This document shows positions 34,910 through 47,094 of a DNA stretch of 64,000 nt, piece by piece. Both the position numbers and the translations under genes were made by a program. The notes under the pieces were generated by a model. It worked only from the letters and a program-made list of their open reading frames with translations. It did no database searches and had not been told where the DNA came from. How positions within the stretch are numbered: the stretch's first letter is position 1; the number at the start of each line of letters is the position of its first letter. Origin of the DNA: Monilinia fructicola (lineage: Eukaryota > Ascomycota > Leotiomycetes > Helotiales > Sclerotiniaceae); contig VICG01000013.1 of assembly GCA_008692225.1 (NCBI GenBank), positions 1,116,001 through 1,180,000 on the forward strand, given 5' to 3'.

Positions 34910-36744
34910 ATGAAATTCAGTACTTTATCAGCCCTTGCGGCAGTCGTGCTCCCCGCTGTAGTATCAGCACAATTGACGGGTAAAGTCGGTCCATTGACCT
35001 CAAGAGCATCCAAGGCCACAAAAGTTTGTAACGTTCTGGATTATGGTGGAAAAGCAAGCAAGACCGCAGATCTTGGCCCGGCGCTTACATCTGCTTTCGC
35101 TGCCTGCAAGACGGGTGGAACGGGTACGTATCACAATGTTCATTGAAAATCTCATCAATATCTTACCTGTATACAGTTTATGTCCCTCCTGGAGATTATG
35201 GCATGACTACCTGGGTCACACTCAGTGGAGGTTCAGCATGGGCACTGAAGCTTGATGGTATCATCTACCGTGTTAATGGTGGTGACGGAAATATGATTAT
35301 GATTAAACACACTACCGATTTCGAGCTGTACAGTAGTACCTCTGCTGGTGCGATTCAAGGGTATGGTTATGAGCTTCGCAAAGCTTCGCAATCTGGTGGT
35401 GCACGTCTCCTCCGATTGTACGACGCCACCAACTGGTCTGTCCACGACATTGCTTTAGTCGATGCTCCTTCCTTCCATTTCTCAATTGACACCTGCACAA
35501 ACGGAGAAGTTTACAATATGATCATTCGTGGTGGTAACAAGGGAGGTCTGGATGGTATCGATGTCTGGGGAACTAACATCTGGATTCACGATGTCGAGGT
35601 TACCAACAAGGATGAATGTGTTACTGTCAAGGTAAGCTTTCCCTCCACGAATCCACTGTGATTATATCTAATCACGTTGTAGAATCCTTCCAAGAACCTT
35701 CTCATCGAAGATATCTACTGCAACAGCTCAGGAGGTTGTGGTATGGGTTCTCTCGGAGCTGACACCGACATCTCCAACATCGTCTACAACAACGTCTACA
35801 CTTATGGATCCAACCAAATGTACATGTTCAAGTCAAACGGTGGTAGCGGAACTGTCTCCAACTGTCAATTCAATAACTTCATTGGTCGTTCCAACGCTTA
35901 CAGCTTGAACATCAACGCAGCCTGGCCTCAAGCAAGCAAAGCCGCTGGTAATGGAGTCATCTACGAGAACCTCTCCTTCAACAACTGGAAGGGAACAGCT
36001 TCCAACACCAAAGCACGTGGACCAATCAACCTTCTCTGCTCAGCCACCGCTCCATGCACCAACATCACTATCACCGATTTCGCCATCGGAACTGAAACCG
36101 GTAACACCCAGATCGCTGTCTGTCAAAATGCCTACGGTTCTGGAGGATGTCTCAAGCCCGACACAGGCTCTCCATCCCCTTACACTACAACCTCAACCCT
36201 CGCCTCTATCCCAACCGGCTACGCAGCTGCCACCATGCCTCAAGATTTAGCCACTCCTTTCCCCTTGACTGAAAGCATTCCCATCCCAACCATCCCAGCT
36301 TCTTTCTACCCAGGCAGAAAGCCCATCACTGCTCTCATGAGTGGAGGCGCAGCTTCCCACTCCGCCATCTCTACCAAAGCCAAAATCATCGCTTCATCTT
36401 CCACCGCTTCTTCCTCAAGTGTTGCAGCCACTTCAACCCCAATCGCTTATTCAAGTGTTGCAGCCACTTCAACCCCAATCGCTTATTCAAGTGTTGTAGC
36501 CACCCCAAGCACCAAGAGCACATACAGCAAGGCTCCTACTTCAACAGCTGTCTCCAGCAAGACCACACTCCTCACCAAAGTTTCCAGCTCCGCTCCAGCC
36601 ACTTCCGCAAAACCTGCTACTACCACTGCAGTTTCTTCATCGGGTACGGTTCCCCTTTATGGAAACTGCACGGGTGGAAAGTCTTGCTCTGCTGGTACTT
36701 GTGTTAAGCAGAACGACTTTTACTCCCAGTGTGTTTCCGCATAA
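34910..36744 (+). CDS. Secreted GH28 rhamnogalacturonan hydrolase with short CBM1-like tail
   Basis: A secreted pectin-degrading enzyme cutting the rhamnogalacturonan-I backbone, about 576 residues. Exons 34910-35123, 35177-35631 and 35683-36744; introns GTACGT...ATACAG and GTAAGC...TTGTAG. An 18-residue signal peptide ends VVSA|QL. The catalytic core shows [14 protein letters not shown] (Asp near residue 199), [11 protein letters not shown] (second acidic pair) and [11 protein letters not shown], the rhamnogalacturonase form of the GH28 active site rather than the polygalacturonase GHG. A Ser/Thr/Ala-rich linker of about 130 residues with a 13-residue direct repeat ([12 protein letters not shown]) leads to [13 protein letters not shown]...YSQC, a shortened CBM1-like cellulose-binding motif with four Cys. 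An open Ser/Pro-rich piece follows the stop in the same frame (36775-36963). No frame breaks. Confidence 0.9.
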
Positions 36745-37237
36745 TTTTTCTTCTCTCAAAATCTCAGGCATTCGTTGAAGTGGCTAACCCAGGCTATAGA
36801 TGTGAATGATTATTCTAGCACTAGCTCTGTTGCCCCTGTTGTTAGCTCTATTTCCCCTGTTAGCTCTGTTGCCCCTGTTGTAAGCTCTGTTACACCTATC
36901 GCACCTATTCCAACAGAGCCTGCGGATGATGAGGGCGGTGCAGATGATGAATGTGAAATCTAAATGCATCCTCGGTTCAACCTTGGTTCAACCCACATAT
37001 GGGGATTAATGGGAGGAGAGAGACGAAAGATAGAAACGACAAAACCTAACTTCGGATGATGGATTCTCTGTATTATAGTTACCACAATATCTTGATTGTA
37101 AATATCGAAATGCTCAAAGAAACTTCTCCGTCCTCCTGTTGAACGGGGCGACGATGATTGAGTTTTATTTTTCCTTTTTTCCTTTTCTTTTTTTCTGCGT
37201 GCCCCCCTTTTTTTGGATATATATGTTCGAGGATTTC

Positions 37238-37303
37238 TTTCCTTCCTTCCTTCCTTCCTTCCTTCCTTCCTTCCTTCCTTCCTTCCTTCCTTCCTTCCTT
37301 CCT
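37238..37303. repeat. (CCTT)n microsatellite
   Basis: About 16 perfect tetranucleotide units. Confidence 0.95.
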
Positions 37304-37350
37304 CCAGTGCTTGCCGTAGATGTATGTCATCTCCGCGATGCGCGCAAGAA

Positions 37351-37396
37351 GTACAGTACAGTACAGTACAGTACAGTACAGTACAGTACAGTACAG
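37351..37396. repeat. (GTACA)n pentanucleotide array
   Basis: About nine perfect units, about 50 bp after the CCTT array. The same unit recurs near 47063. Confidence 0.95.
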
Positions 37397-38477
37397 CATC
37401 TACGGCCCGGGGACCCTCGTCACTGTGGACTCGCTCTATATATATCTCGGGCGTGGGAACTTGCAAGGAAAAAAGTTTCTCGTCGCTCGATGGCGTGGCG
37501 GGGTTGGTTGTATGTTCTGACTATCGCTATTGTTATCGTCATCGTCATCTTCATCGTCATCGTTATCATTATAAGGAATGATAATCGTGATGATGATGAT
37601 GATGATGATGATAATGATGATCGTCTCATTCGATATATTCAAACGTCGGGCCGGAACCCTAGGGTCATTGATTTACTTTTTTGTGGTATTTATCACTCAC
37701 TGGTTGGTTTATTATTGGGGGTATCGGTTTGGTTTGTGGTTTGTTTTTCGCGTTGGTGTGCTTTTTTTTGGTATTTGTGTGGTTGTGGTTGTGCTTGTGC
37801 TTGTGCTTGTGCATTGGAAGAGTGATGGATGGAGATGGAGATGGAGATGGATGTGGAGATCGAGATCAAGATCGAGATCAAGATGCAGAGTTTCCATCTA
37901 TCTGTCTATCTGTCTATCTATCCACTCTCCTCACCATCCATCTATTCAGCCCATCACGAAATTTCCCTAGCGCGCTAGAAAAGGCAGGGGTGGCGAGATG
38001 AGGATCCCGCGAAGTGATATATATCCATTTTTTATTATCTTGTCGGTTTATCGTGCAAGCAAGCAAGCAAGCAAGCAAGAATGCAAGAATGCAAGAATGT
38101 ATGGAGAATTTCCCTTTTGGATCGGATATCTGTTGTTGTCCTTTTTTTCGCGCGGGAGTTTTGCGGGGGTGGGGGTTGGTGGTTGGTGGTTGGGTTAAGT
38201 GGATGGGTAGGAGTAGGTGGGTCGAATTCTAGTAGCATGTATATTATTCGAGGGGCGTGAGTTGGTACTACGTAGAAGCGAATAGACTCAAGGAGGCGAA
38301 AAGATCTTCCTATTTTTTCATCACAATACTGAATGTGTTCATTTATGCCGTATACAATCTGAAAGAAACCCCATGTCGCATCATAGGAACTCCGATTGCA
38401 CCACTTTCTTTCACCGCCAGCAGAGAAAGTAGCAGGTCAATCTCAAACCTTCCTCTAGATTCCTCATCCCTCTACAT

Positions 38478-39631
38478 ATGATCCCCCTTATCGATATCCC
38501 AACTTCACCTTCTACTCTGGCTGAAACACGCGACGCTTTTACCTCGAGTTATCACATGTCCTACCTCCCCCCCCCTTCCTCTCTCTCATTATCTCTCGCT
38601 ATTGCATTACTCTATATCTTCCTCCTTCAATGCTCTCCCTACCGCACCAACTCAACGTCGTATCGCACACAAGAACTCCTCATCAATATCCCCCTGGCCA
38701 TCCACGACCCCGTCCCATCCAAGTCACCACGGTTACGAAATGAACAGGAGTCCTATGATCGAGAGAGCAACCCCCACAAACCGACCCCGAAACGCGTAGC
38801 ATCCGCAACACAGGAAGGGATAGAGCAGTGTCTAGCCTGGTGTTTGAAATGAAGGGACAATAGCGGCAGCGATCGGATATCGTCCTGCACTCGCTTCCAT
38901 GCATTCCGAAGGTCTGAGCGAGAAACTCGCGCTCGAGCCGATCGAACCCAAAACCCTACATCGCGCCCCAGCCCTCGCAGCCCCATCGTAACTCCCGAGT
39001 GCCTGCCTCGCGTGATCCCCCTCCTCCTCACCCCGCATCCCCTCCACGACCCCGGCCTCCTCCTCGCACCTCAGAGCCCCCGGTCCGGGGCGATGAACAG
39101 GAATGGAGATCCATCCCCAGGCAAAAAGCAAGCGAGGATTCGATGCTCGAACGATTCCCCCAGGACGGGCACAGGCTACGATGGTTATGCATGCATCCAT
39201 CCACGCCGCATCGCCGCATCAGCTGCCCCCCCAAGACAAAAAAGAGATGGGTGCAGGTGCGCCGACGCCATTATCACCCATGGAGACAGCCAGCCCCACA
39301 TTACTCCCCCGCGATCTCCGATTTTCGCGGAGCGACCCGCCGCAAGATGGAGGATCTGTACATTCCACCATACCCCCGACGGATCCTCCACCAGGGGAAA
39401 GAAAAGCCCCTGGCCGCTTCTGCGAACCGTCAAGACCGCGTTCCCGTCTCCAGGCCCCAGGAGCACAGATGCCAGAGATCCACGAATGCCGTTAGTGCGC
39501 TGACAATCTGCACCTGGGTCTCTAGATCTTCCATCGTCAGATCTGTTGGATGGTCTGGGTTGAGGCTGATTGTGGTTTGGATTGTGTTTACAGTTGATCA
39601 GATGTTAAGATCCCTGTGGATGTTGGTATAA
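38478..39631. other. Unresolved GC-rich coding-like block
   Basis: From about 38850 to 39500 the sequence is clearly more GC-rich than its flanks and open in several frames on both strands. Two plus-strand frames are long: one open from 38918 to 39631 (Pro-rich, then Arg-rich), one from about 38866 to 39503. Minus-strand frames at 39185-39466 and 38832-39200 are also open, and an ATG at 39534 (minus) begins METQ-like helical sequence (MEDLETQVQIVSALTAFVDL). A plus-strand frame at 38602-38799 is Ser/Thr-rich. I recognise no domain and cannot choose a strand. Given the extra-base errors elsewhere in GC-rich DNA, a single frame-broken gene is possible. Confidence 0.3.
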
Positions 39632-40040
39632 TTAGTGCATCCATCTCCTCACCCATGCGCCCGAGAACGAAACGAACGAAAGAAGGAAAACATCTCGCAT
39701 CGCTAAGCCATGTATCTATTTCATCCTGGCACATAAGTACAAGCGAACGCGCAAGAGGTGTGATATATAACATACACAGAGAACCCCGTGAAAGTATAAT
39801 AGAAAGCCCATTCCATGCAATCCAATGTCAATCTAATCCAACCAAATGTATATAAACCATCCCAAAAGCAGCAACGCCTGATATACCAATGCAATGCATA
39901 TACACAATTTCAAATCCCGATCCTCAATATCCCATTCCGATCTGTTAATGCAACGAGTATGCAATCTTAATGCTCATATTAAACAGCCCATCTATCGATC
40001 CCTCTCCATATAACCCCCCACTCAAATCAATCCTAAAATC
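39632..40040. other. Short intergenic region
   Basis: AT-leaning spacer 3' of the transporter; nothing recognisable. Confidence 0.5.
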
Positions 40041-41708
40041 CTAAACCACAACTCCTCTATCGCTCCATCCACCCCTCCCTTTCCAAGCCCAAACCCAAAA
40101 TGCAATTCCAACCCCGACGCTAACCGCCATTCCCCAGAAAGTTCCTTCGTAACAGCTTCTTCCCCAACAAAGTACCCCATCACCGATTAAGTCCCTCCAT
40201 AATCCCTCTGCAACTCTCTGATAGACTTGACTATATACTACACCCCAAAGGGTAGCTCCTAGCGCCGGAACCATGGCCACAATTCCCCAGTTCGTGCCAA
40301 AGTTCTCTACGCCCCAAATGACCGTCACGATGAGTGGGGTGAGGGAGAATAGAGCGCCGTAGCCGGAACCAATCACAGTGGAGATGATCCAGAAGCGATC
40401 AGCGTGGTTTTGGCAAATACCCGAGGCGAGGAGGATATCGCCTAAGAAGATGAGAAGGGCGGAGAAGATGAGAAATGTGATGCGAGATATTGTGATGCGG
40501 GTTTTAGGTTGTGGTGGAAGAGAAGCGAGAGAATTTGAGAGAGAACCAAAATGATGGGTGGTTGGAACCGGGGCTAAGATATCTGTGAAAATTCCGAAGA
40601 GAATACGAGCGATGGTCGATGTAAGTGCCACAACTGAAACGTGTGTTGCTGCTGACGTAGGATTATGAACGGTAGGTGGATGAAGAGTGCCGATGATCGT
40701 ACCAAGATTCGTGATAAAGGATTCGCCCGGCCCAGAGACGAAGAAAAACCCGATGGCTAACCACCACATTGTGTGATCTTTAAGGAACCTTCTCGTTTCC
40801 TCGTTTAACAGCCAAGCTTTCTTTCTAGCTTCTTCGTCTGCTTCATCAACATCATCTTGTTCGTTACCGCCTAAAGTACCGTACCCTCTCCCAGCATACC
40901 CCTCCCCTTCCCCAAGTAAGCCGCTCCTCTCCAATTCCTCCACCGCCTCCTCAATCAACTCATCCTCATCCACAATCTTCAATAACCCACACCCAATGAT
41001 TCCCACCACGAGAAGCGTAATAGCCAGAAACCAAAAGAACCTGCCCACATCCACATCGCCCCTCTCGCCTCCCCTCCCCCTTTCATACAATATCTTCTCC
41101 CCCACCTGACTCTGCCACATCCCACTCAATCCAAACGCCGCAATCGGACAAGCCAACGCCAACCCCCTATATTTCGACTTCCCAAAGTTTTTCGCACAAG
41201 CCGTCACCGCACTGATATACATACACGTCGTCGCCATCCCGATAACCATAAACGCAAGCACCATCCAAATAATCGGCCACCCCCGCTCCGTCACGTAGCC
41301 CTCCAGATCCTTCCCTCCACTCTTATACGTGAGGGCCGCCAGCCCATATCCCACCCCGAACATCCCACCGGCACCCAACGACAACGGCGCCGGCCCCACA
41401 CGGTCGCAGAGATACCCGAAAACGGGGACTGGTAAATACATGGCCAATTCCGCAGCGATGATGACAAGATTCACTTGCAACTGTGTATAGTGGAGTCGTG
41501 ATTGGAAGAGATGGCCATAAAGCGAATAAGCGGTGATGGAGCCGGCGCAGAGACACGAGAGGATGGCAGATGCGTAAGAGGTGTAGCGAATCATATCGTG
41601 CTTTCGAGCTCGGCGATAGCAGAGAGTAGAGGAGGATTCTGACGGGGAGGATAGCGAGGACGATGGAGATGCGGATCGAAGAAGGGGGGTGCTGGTTGTA
41701 GGCGCCAT
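40041..41708 (-). CDS. mch1: MFS transporter, MCH1-like (monocarboxylate-type fold)
   Basis: A single-exon 555-residue major facilitator protein. After a Ser-rich cytosolic N-terminus, TM1 begins near YTSYASAILSCLCAGSI. The loop 2-3 signature GYLCDRVGPAPLSLGAG follows. About 12 hydrophobic segments are visible, with a long acidic central loop (VDEDELIEEAVEELE to DDVDEADEEARKKAW). SGPGESFITNLGTIIGTL and LFGIFTDIL, at the start of the second half, match fungal 'probable transporter MCH1' proteins as I know them. S. cerevisiae Mch1 resembles monocarboxylate carriers, but its substrate is not established, so none is assigned here. The start at 41708 is the first ATG of the frame. No frame breaks. 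Confidence 0.75.
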   Translation of the reverse strand: MAPTTSTPLLRSASPSSSLSSPSESSSTLCYRRARKHDMIRYTSYASAILSCLCAGSITAYSLYGHLFQSRLHYTQLQVNLVIIAAELAMYLPVPVFGYLCDRVGPAPLSLGAGGMFGVGYGLAALTYKSGGKDLEGYVTERGWPIIWMVLAFMVIGMATTCMYISAVTACAKNFGKSKYRGLALACPIAAFGLSGMWQSQVGEKILYERGRGGERGDVDVGRFFWFLAITLLVVGIIGCGLLKIVDEDELIEEAVEELERSGLLGEGEGYAGRGYGTLGGNEQDDVDEADEEARKKAWLLNEETRRFLKDHTMWWLAIGFFFVSGPGESFITNLGTIIGTLHPPTVHNPTSAATHVSVVALTSTIARILFGIFTDILAPVPTTHHFGSLSNSLASLPPQPKTRITISRITFLIFSALLIFLGDILLASGICQNHADRFWIISTVIGSGYGALFSLTPLIVTVIWGVENFGTNWGIVAMVPALGATLWGVVYSQVYQRVAEGLWRDLIGDGVLCWGRSCYEGTFWGMAVSVGVGIAFWVWAWKGRGGWSDRGVVV

Positions 41709-42724
41709 GGTTTGGATGAGTGCTGGGCGCGGATTCGTGAAGAGATATGCCTATGCTGGATGTGAGGGCATTGAGTGAGGGTGGGAAGAAAATCAATTCC
41801 TGAACGGTGCTCAAACCTCAATGTAAAGGATTGTATCAAATGAATCCGTAGATAACATTAATTAATAGATATTTTGCACCGTGTTATATAGCAGACCTCG
41901 CACTCTCATGAGTGACTCAATTAGCAGATCTACGAGTACTTGTACCGAGTAGGTAGATCTACGAGCTTAGACTCAGACAGCTCTCAAACGCAACTTCAGC
42001 CTCGGCTTACGCCATTAGATTGATTGATATTGATTAGCTTGCGATTTCTAAAATGCGATGGAGGAAAGATGGACAATAATGAATTGCTTGCTTGTATGTA
42101 GTAGTCAAGTAGTCTTTTGGATAACTACTCATGTTACAGAGTAATATAATACATTGTAACATTCAACAGTAATGTATTTGATTGTTGAATGTTGAATATT
42201 GTGTACTGCCTCCTATCTACCCAGGTACCGATTGATGATATCGCCAGCCATTCCAACAGGTGATGGATGAGATCTGAATGATAAATAACCTGATTGGCGC
42301 GGGATTACTTCCGGTATCCATATGGGATTCACATCTCACAATAAGTCTCATGATGCAATTCATCACTCTCATCGGCGTAGTAGATAGATAGATACCTAGT
42401 AGATACCTACTACTCACAAGCAACAATTAGGCTTTCGAACATTAGTCTTCAAAGTATTAAAAACCTTGAATTTATATGTGATAAGGATTATCGCTCATTA
42501 GCTGAGGGGAATGGGGAGAAAATTAACAAAAATAAGAAAAACACATTCCCCATCTCCCAACGCTCTCTATTCTGTATGTCATCAAAAGGTATCAAGCTTA
42601 ACGCCTCCCAAGTTCCAAATTCATAAAGTCTATGTCGAAAACCTCGCTGCGCCAAAACCATGTTGGAATCGGACTTTCCATCCCGATCGCTTATCCCATT
42701 AAACCTCCCCTATTACTATTTATT
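41709..42724. other. Intergenic between transporter and arrestin genes
   Basis: AT-rich, with CCCAGGTACC and GATACCTAGTAGATACC motifs near 42220 and 42390. No gene recognised. Confidence 0.5.
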
Positions 42725-44860
42725 TCAATGTACCCGATCTCTCTGCAACAAACTTAATCTCCTCCTCTCCTCCCCATCCGTACTACTTGTTTGTGATGGT
42801 GGATGTAATGGCGTGAATCCCATACTAGAGAATGGGTTTCTCCTCAAAAATCCTGGCCCGTGATGTCTATGAGATTCTGCATGCGAATGTGAACTTGAAT
42901 TGGAGAGGGAATGAGAATGCGAATGAGAACTTCCTCCATCCAACGGATGCTCATATGGTGTACTTGGAGAAGTGCTTGCAAGTAATGTTGGACTTGGAGG
43001 TGCGGAAACAGCGGTTTCGTAGTTAGGCAGTGCCTCTGTATAGCTCATTCCTCTTACGGGTGTTTTGATGGCGGTAGTATAGGAGGGGACTTTGGTCAAA
43101 TCTCCCATTTCATTATAATCCAAATGTTCGGGAGTATGATGTCCGCTACTCATAGTGGTACCAGCGAGATCCGGCTGTTGATCGTCGTTGAAACTTCCCC
43201 GTCTACTAAGGGGATTACTCCTAGCAATGGTTGAAGTAGCTGGGCCATGATGAGAGTCAAAATAACCCCCTTGTTGGTGGTCATCATGAGGGTGAGGAGT
43301 ATTTCCTCCAGATCCAGACCCTCCATATCGCCGTAAAAAGCTGCTATTTCTGTGTCCGAGATTTAAGGTGGAGTTCAAGTTTTGAAGCCTAGATGACAAT
43401 GCTGCTGGAGGAACCGCACCGGTCGGATGTGGAGTGCTGTTCATGGAAGCCAAATTTTCTGATGAACCGGCTCGGGACTGAGCATAAAATGGGGTGTTCA
43501 TGCCAGATTGTGGCATAGGCGTCATAAATCCAGTTTGATCTATGTCAGCGTAGAGTTGATCTAATACATGGTCTCCATAAAGCGGTGGTGCATGTGCTGA
43601 TATTGCGGTGGATGGAGTATTACTTGATGGTGTCTGATCCACTAGAGCACCCTCGGCAGTCAAGGGCATATTGGGGGAAATGAAAATTGTGACTGGTAAT
43701 GTTGCGCGGAGCTATTAATGATCAGTATCTTTGGTTGAGATGAATTTAAGGAGTCAAAATACCTCTGAAATATGCCCATCAGGGTTGTGCAACGCGATGT
43801 TAAATTTTACCTTGTGGCGAATCTTGATGCCATGGACATCTACATCTTGTATGCATCTGCTCAACCTCTTTGGCAATGGCATGTATTCGGTCATTTTGAA
43901 ACCGTCCTGTCCACTATCATCGAGCATATCTTGATAATGCTCTTCTTCGTTTAATTCAAATGTCCAGGAATCCACATCTCTCGAATGCTTCCAATACCTG
44001 TCCGAAGTCGTAGAAGTTCCGGGAAGAACAAATTCTTGTACTTCGATCAAATGACACTTTATTTTGCCGATTTTCAAGCCTTTTAGTAAGGAGGTAAATC
44101 TCATCTCGATGGTAATCACAGTACCAAAAACAATAGCCTTTTGTGGAATGACAAGTTGGTACTCGATTTTATTGGGCCAAATGTTCTCGACGGTCATGGC
44201 GTGGGCCAGTTCTAGTGCTGATGGATCCAAAGTTCTAACGATTCGCACCGGCTTCCAAGCATGCAAATCGTATGCCAACTTCCCTCTGGCAACTGTTGCC
44301 TTTAATTTGTAAATAATGTGGCTGTCGTTCAACCCCTCCACACTTTCCGACATAGATCCTGGAATGACGAGTTCGAATGGCCATTCATAGTTTCCTGCTG
44401 GGAGAAGTAATCCCTTCGAGGAAGAACCTGGTCCTCCTCCGCCCACAAAAGGAGCCCATCTATGACTGAAGATTTCGGTAGTCCTGTCGACTCGATTGTT
44501 CGAAACTCCGGTAGGTGTAACGCGCTGATCATTCCAACTGCAGCCTAATGTTAATTCTCTGATACACGCAGATGGGGGGATATGTAGGAGGTAAACTCAC
44601 CCGACTTTCAGTTGGCCGGTCATACGAAGATGTACATCTTCGACTTTCAAAGAGGATGGCAGACATAAGACTACCGAACCCTTGAGCAGTTGACTCGAAG
44701 CTTCATTCTCGCCTCCTCGAAGTACAATAATTTCCTCGTCGAGACTATAAGATATCAATATGTGATAGCGGGGTAGAATTGCACATAAATCAGTAGCATA
44801 CCGTATCTCAAAAAGGGTCGAAACACCCCTTCCAGTGACACCTCCAAAGAAACTAGGCAT
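42725..44860 (-). CDS. creD: Arrestin-domain ubiquitin-ligase adaptor, CreD-like
   Basis: An alpha-arrestin that links a HECT (Rsp5/HulA-type) ubiquitin ligase to plasma-membrane permeases and, in Aspergillus, affects carbon catabolite control. Four exons: 44802-44860, 44601-44744, 43763-44537, 42725-43711; introns 44745-44801, 44538-44600 and 43712-43762, all GT-AG. They add up to 654 residues in one frame. The arrestin N domain holds LFEIRLDEEIIVLRG and LKVEDVHLRMTGQLKVG; the C domain holds GNYEWPFELVIPGSMSESVEG, RKLAYDLHAWKP-like sequence and IKIRHKVKFNIALHN. The tail is Ser/Pro-rich, with TPIR-like TPVRGMSYTEALPNYETA, whose LPNY is a PY-type ligase-binding motif, then a His/Ser-rich run. 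The symbol is assigned by family resemblance. Confidence 0.85.
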
Positions 44861-45734
44861 AGCTTCCTATTAACTCTTGTAGTTGTTATATGATGTATAG
44901 GGTATAATTGGAACGGAACGGTGTTTTGGGGACAATAGGAGGATCCCTCGACCGTTTCGTCTGTGTGTAATGTTGCTGTGAGGCTGTAAAGGTAGTGAGG
45001 GGATGAGTGAGTGAGAGAGTGAAGGAGTGAAGGAGTGAAGGAGTAAAGGAAGAAGGGAGGGAGGAGGGAGTGAGTGAGCTGAGAATATCAGGAAATAATT
45101 GTGCCTCCACTCGTATCAGTATCTGTAACTTCTTCCCAAAGTGATCGCCAAGAAAATGTGTGGGAATAGGAATGGTAAAGATGGTTCGTTTCTCTCTGCA
45201 GCTATGCTGCACGCCGGTAAATATACAGATATCGATCAAATAAATGAAGAGAAAAGTATAAAAATTTAGAGAAAAAGAAATCCCAAATGATGAACATCTC
45301 TTTTGACCATCTTTGCTCTAGTGACGACTAGGTACTTAGGTAGGAGTTAGTCATTTGTACCTTCTGTGTATCGGTATCTGTCGCAATCTCTCCCCTTTCT
45401 TCTTCTTATTCCAAGTACTCCTTCTCTCTTCCGTATCTCGAAATCTAAATCTAAAATTCCACCCACTTCAATCATTAAGTGGTCCAATAACGGTTACCCA
45501 AAGCCAATAATCAAGTGGCTCAGGCGCGATTCACGAAAAATCCACAGTTAAGCTGGGTAGATCAGAGTGGCGCTTCCGCACGTCACAAATCGGAAGGGCT
45601 ACTGTTTCTTGGTATGAAGTGGATTCATTACAGTGGGGGTTACCACAGGAGAAACTTTTTTATTCATGTTCGAGAACTTTTGTCTATTTCTTTACTGGGT
45701 AACCTGCTGTAGATGAGATGGTAGGTAGATGACA

Positions 45735-45975
45735 TGTATGGACAGAGCAGGTAGTATGTGTAGTATGTGTAGTATGTACGAGTAGGTGGTAGCAGAAGGT
45801 AGTAGGTAGGTTTTGTGCATGTAGGTTGTATGTGTGTGTACAGTACTATATGTAGGTAGGTGGTAGTAGAGGGTAATAGGGAGGTTGTGCGCATGTAGGT
45901 TGTATCATGGATGTATGTTGGTGGTAGTATAAGTAGACGGCAGTAGGTGGTAGTAGGAGGTACAGTAGTAGTATG
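45735..45975. repeat. Degenerate GTAGTATGT / GGTAGTAG repeats
   Basis: Imperfect 9-10 bp units containing GTAG, with two longer related segments (GTAGGTGGTAGCAGAAGG and GTAGGTGGTAGTAGAGGG) about 70 bp apart. Confidence 0.7.
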
Positions 45976-47062
45976 TACGGAGTAGATAGTCGCTTCAAGG
46001 ATTGGTTCGCGAATGAATTATATCGAAGTACCGATATGATTAACTATATCGGTATCTAACAAGTACCTAGGTATCCAATTCATTTACACAGCCTTGACAG
46101 CCATCCATTAATCAAGTGATAAATTTGATATACTTGGGTGCTTAGGCATATCTAGATCCGAGCCTTTTTCTTCATATCATGATTAGATGATATCAACATG
46201 ATTCGCTTGTAAGACTTATAATATTACATCCTCAAGTATCCATCGAGATAGCTGTCAAATTGATGTTTTGTGAATCTAGTTTCGAAGACTGTATATATTA
46301 TTGATTTTACTCTCTTACTGTGGCGGTGACAACTATTTTTAAGGCGTATTAAATATTCATCTACTGAATAGCTACCTCGGTAGGGAGCTAGCTATAGAAT
46401 GATAGGGTTACTATTGCAACAAATCTCTATCGACCTAGGGGTATCTCTAATACTTACTAGTCCCAGTACTCGGGTACAGTACTCCTGTACTACTGTACTA
46501 CTAGTAGAATCCTAATTTACCTAGTAAGATAGATGCCTTTGCTAGGACTCCCAAGGCTGAACGAATTTCTTCCGGCTCTCGGTTATGTACTATACTTGTA
46601 CAGTACACTCAAATTCGGATATTGTACTGTAAGTATGTACAGTAATAGCACCTTCTGCAGAAAGGTGGATATTATTGGGAGTATCTACAGTAAGATTCAA
46701 GCCAAATCATACCTTGAAAAGGTTACCCGTTAATATATATCTGCAGCACTGCTGCCCTGCTGCAATGCTGCATAATCATGAAAATCAGGTCAGATCAACG
46801 TTCTTACCAAACACCTAATATCTCGATTGATTTAATTTACTGTACATATTGTATTCAGCCTATCTTCACATGTGAAAGGGGTAAAGTTGAGCAAGGTGAG
46901 TGTTTTGAACATCTGATAAAGGATATAAGCACTTCGTACTGTAAGACCTTGATAGACATCAACATGGTATGATCAAATCTCATGAGTGAATGAGACTAAT
47001 GAAACCAACATCGAATGACTTCAATTTATCTAGGTAACAACAGATAGCTGGAGAATCAAGGT

Positions 47063-47094
47063 TACAGTACAGTACAGTACAGTACAGTACAGTA
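47063..47094. repeat. (ACAGT)n array
   Basis: About six perfect units; same repeat unit as at 37351-37396. Confidence 0.9.

Larger units (their letters stand above)
36745..38250. other. 3' region and microsatellite-rich intergenic DNA
   Basis: Starts with an in-frame Ser/Val/Pro-rich open piece (36775-36963) ending DDECEI, possibly an alternative last exon of the GH28 gene. Then simple repeats: (CCTT)n, (GTACA)n, (TCATCG)n and (GATGAT)n near 37525-37625, (GTGCTT)n near 37785-37815, (GAGATG)n near 37825-37885 and (GCAA)n near 38055-38095. Confidence 0.55.
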
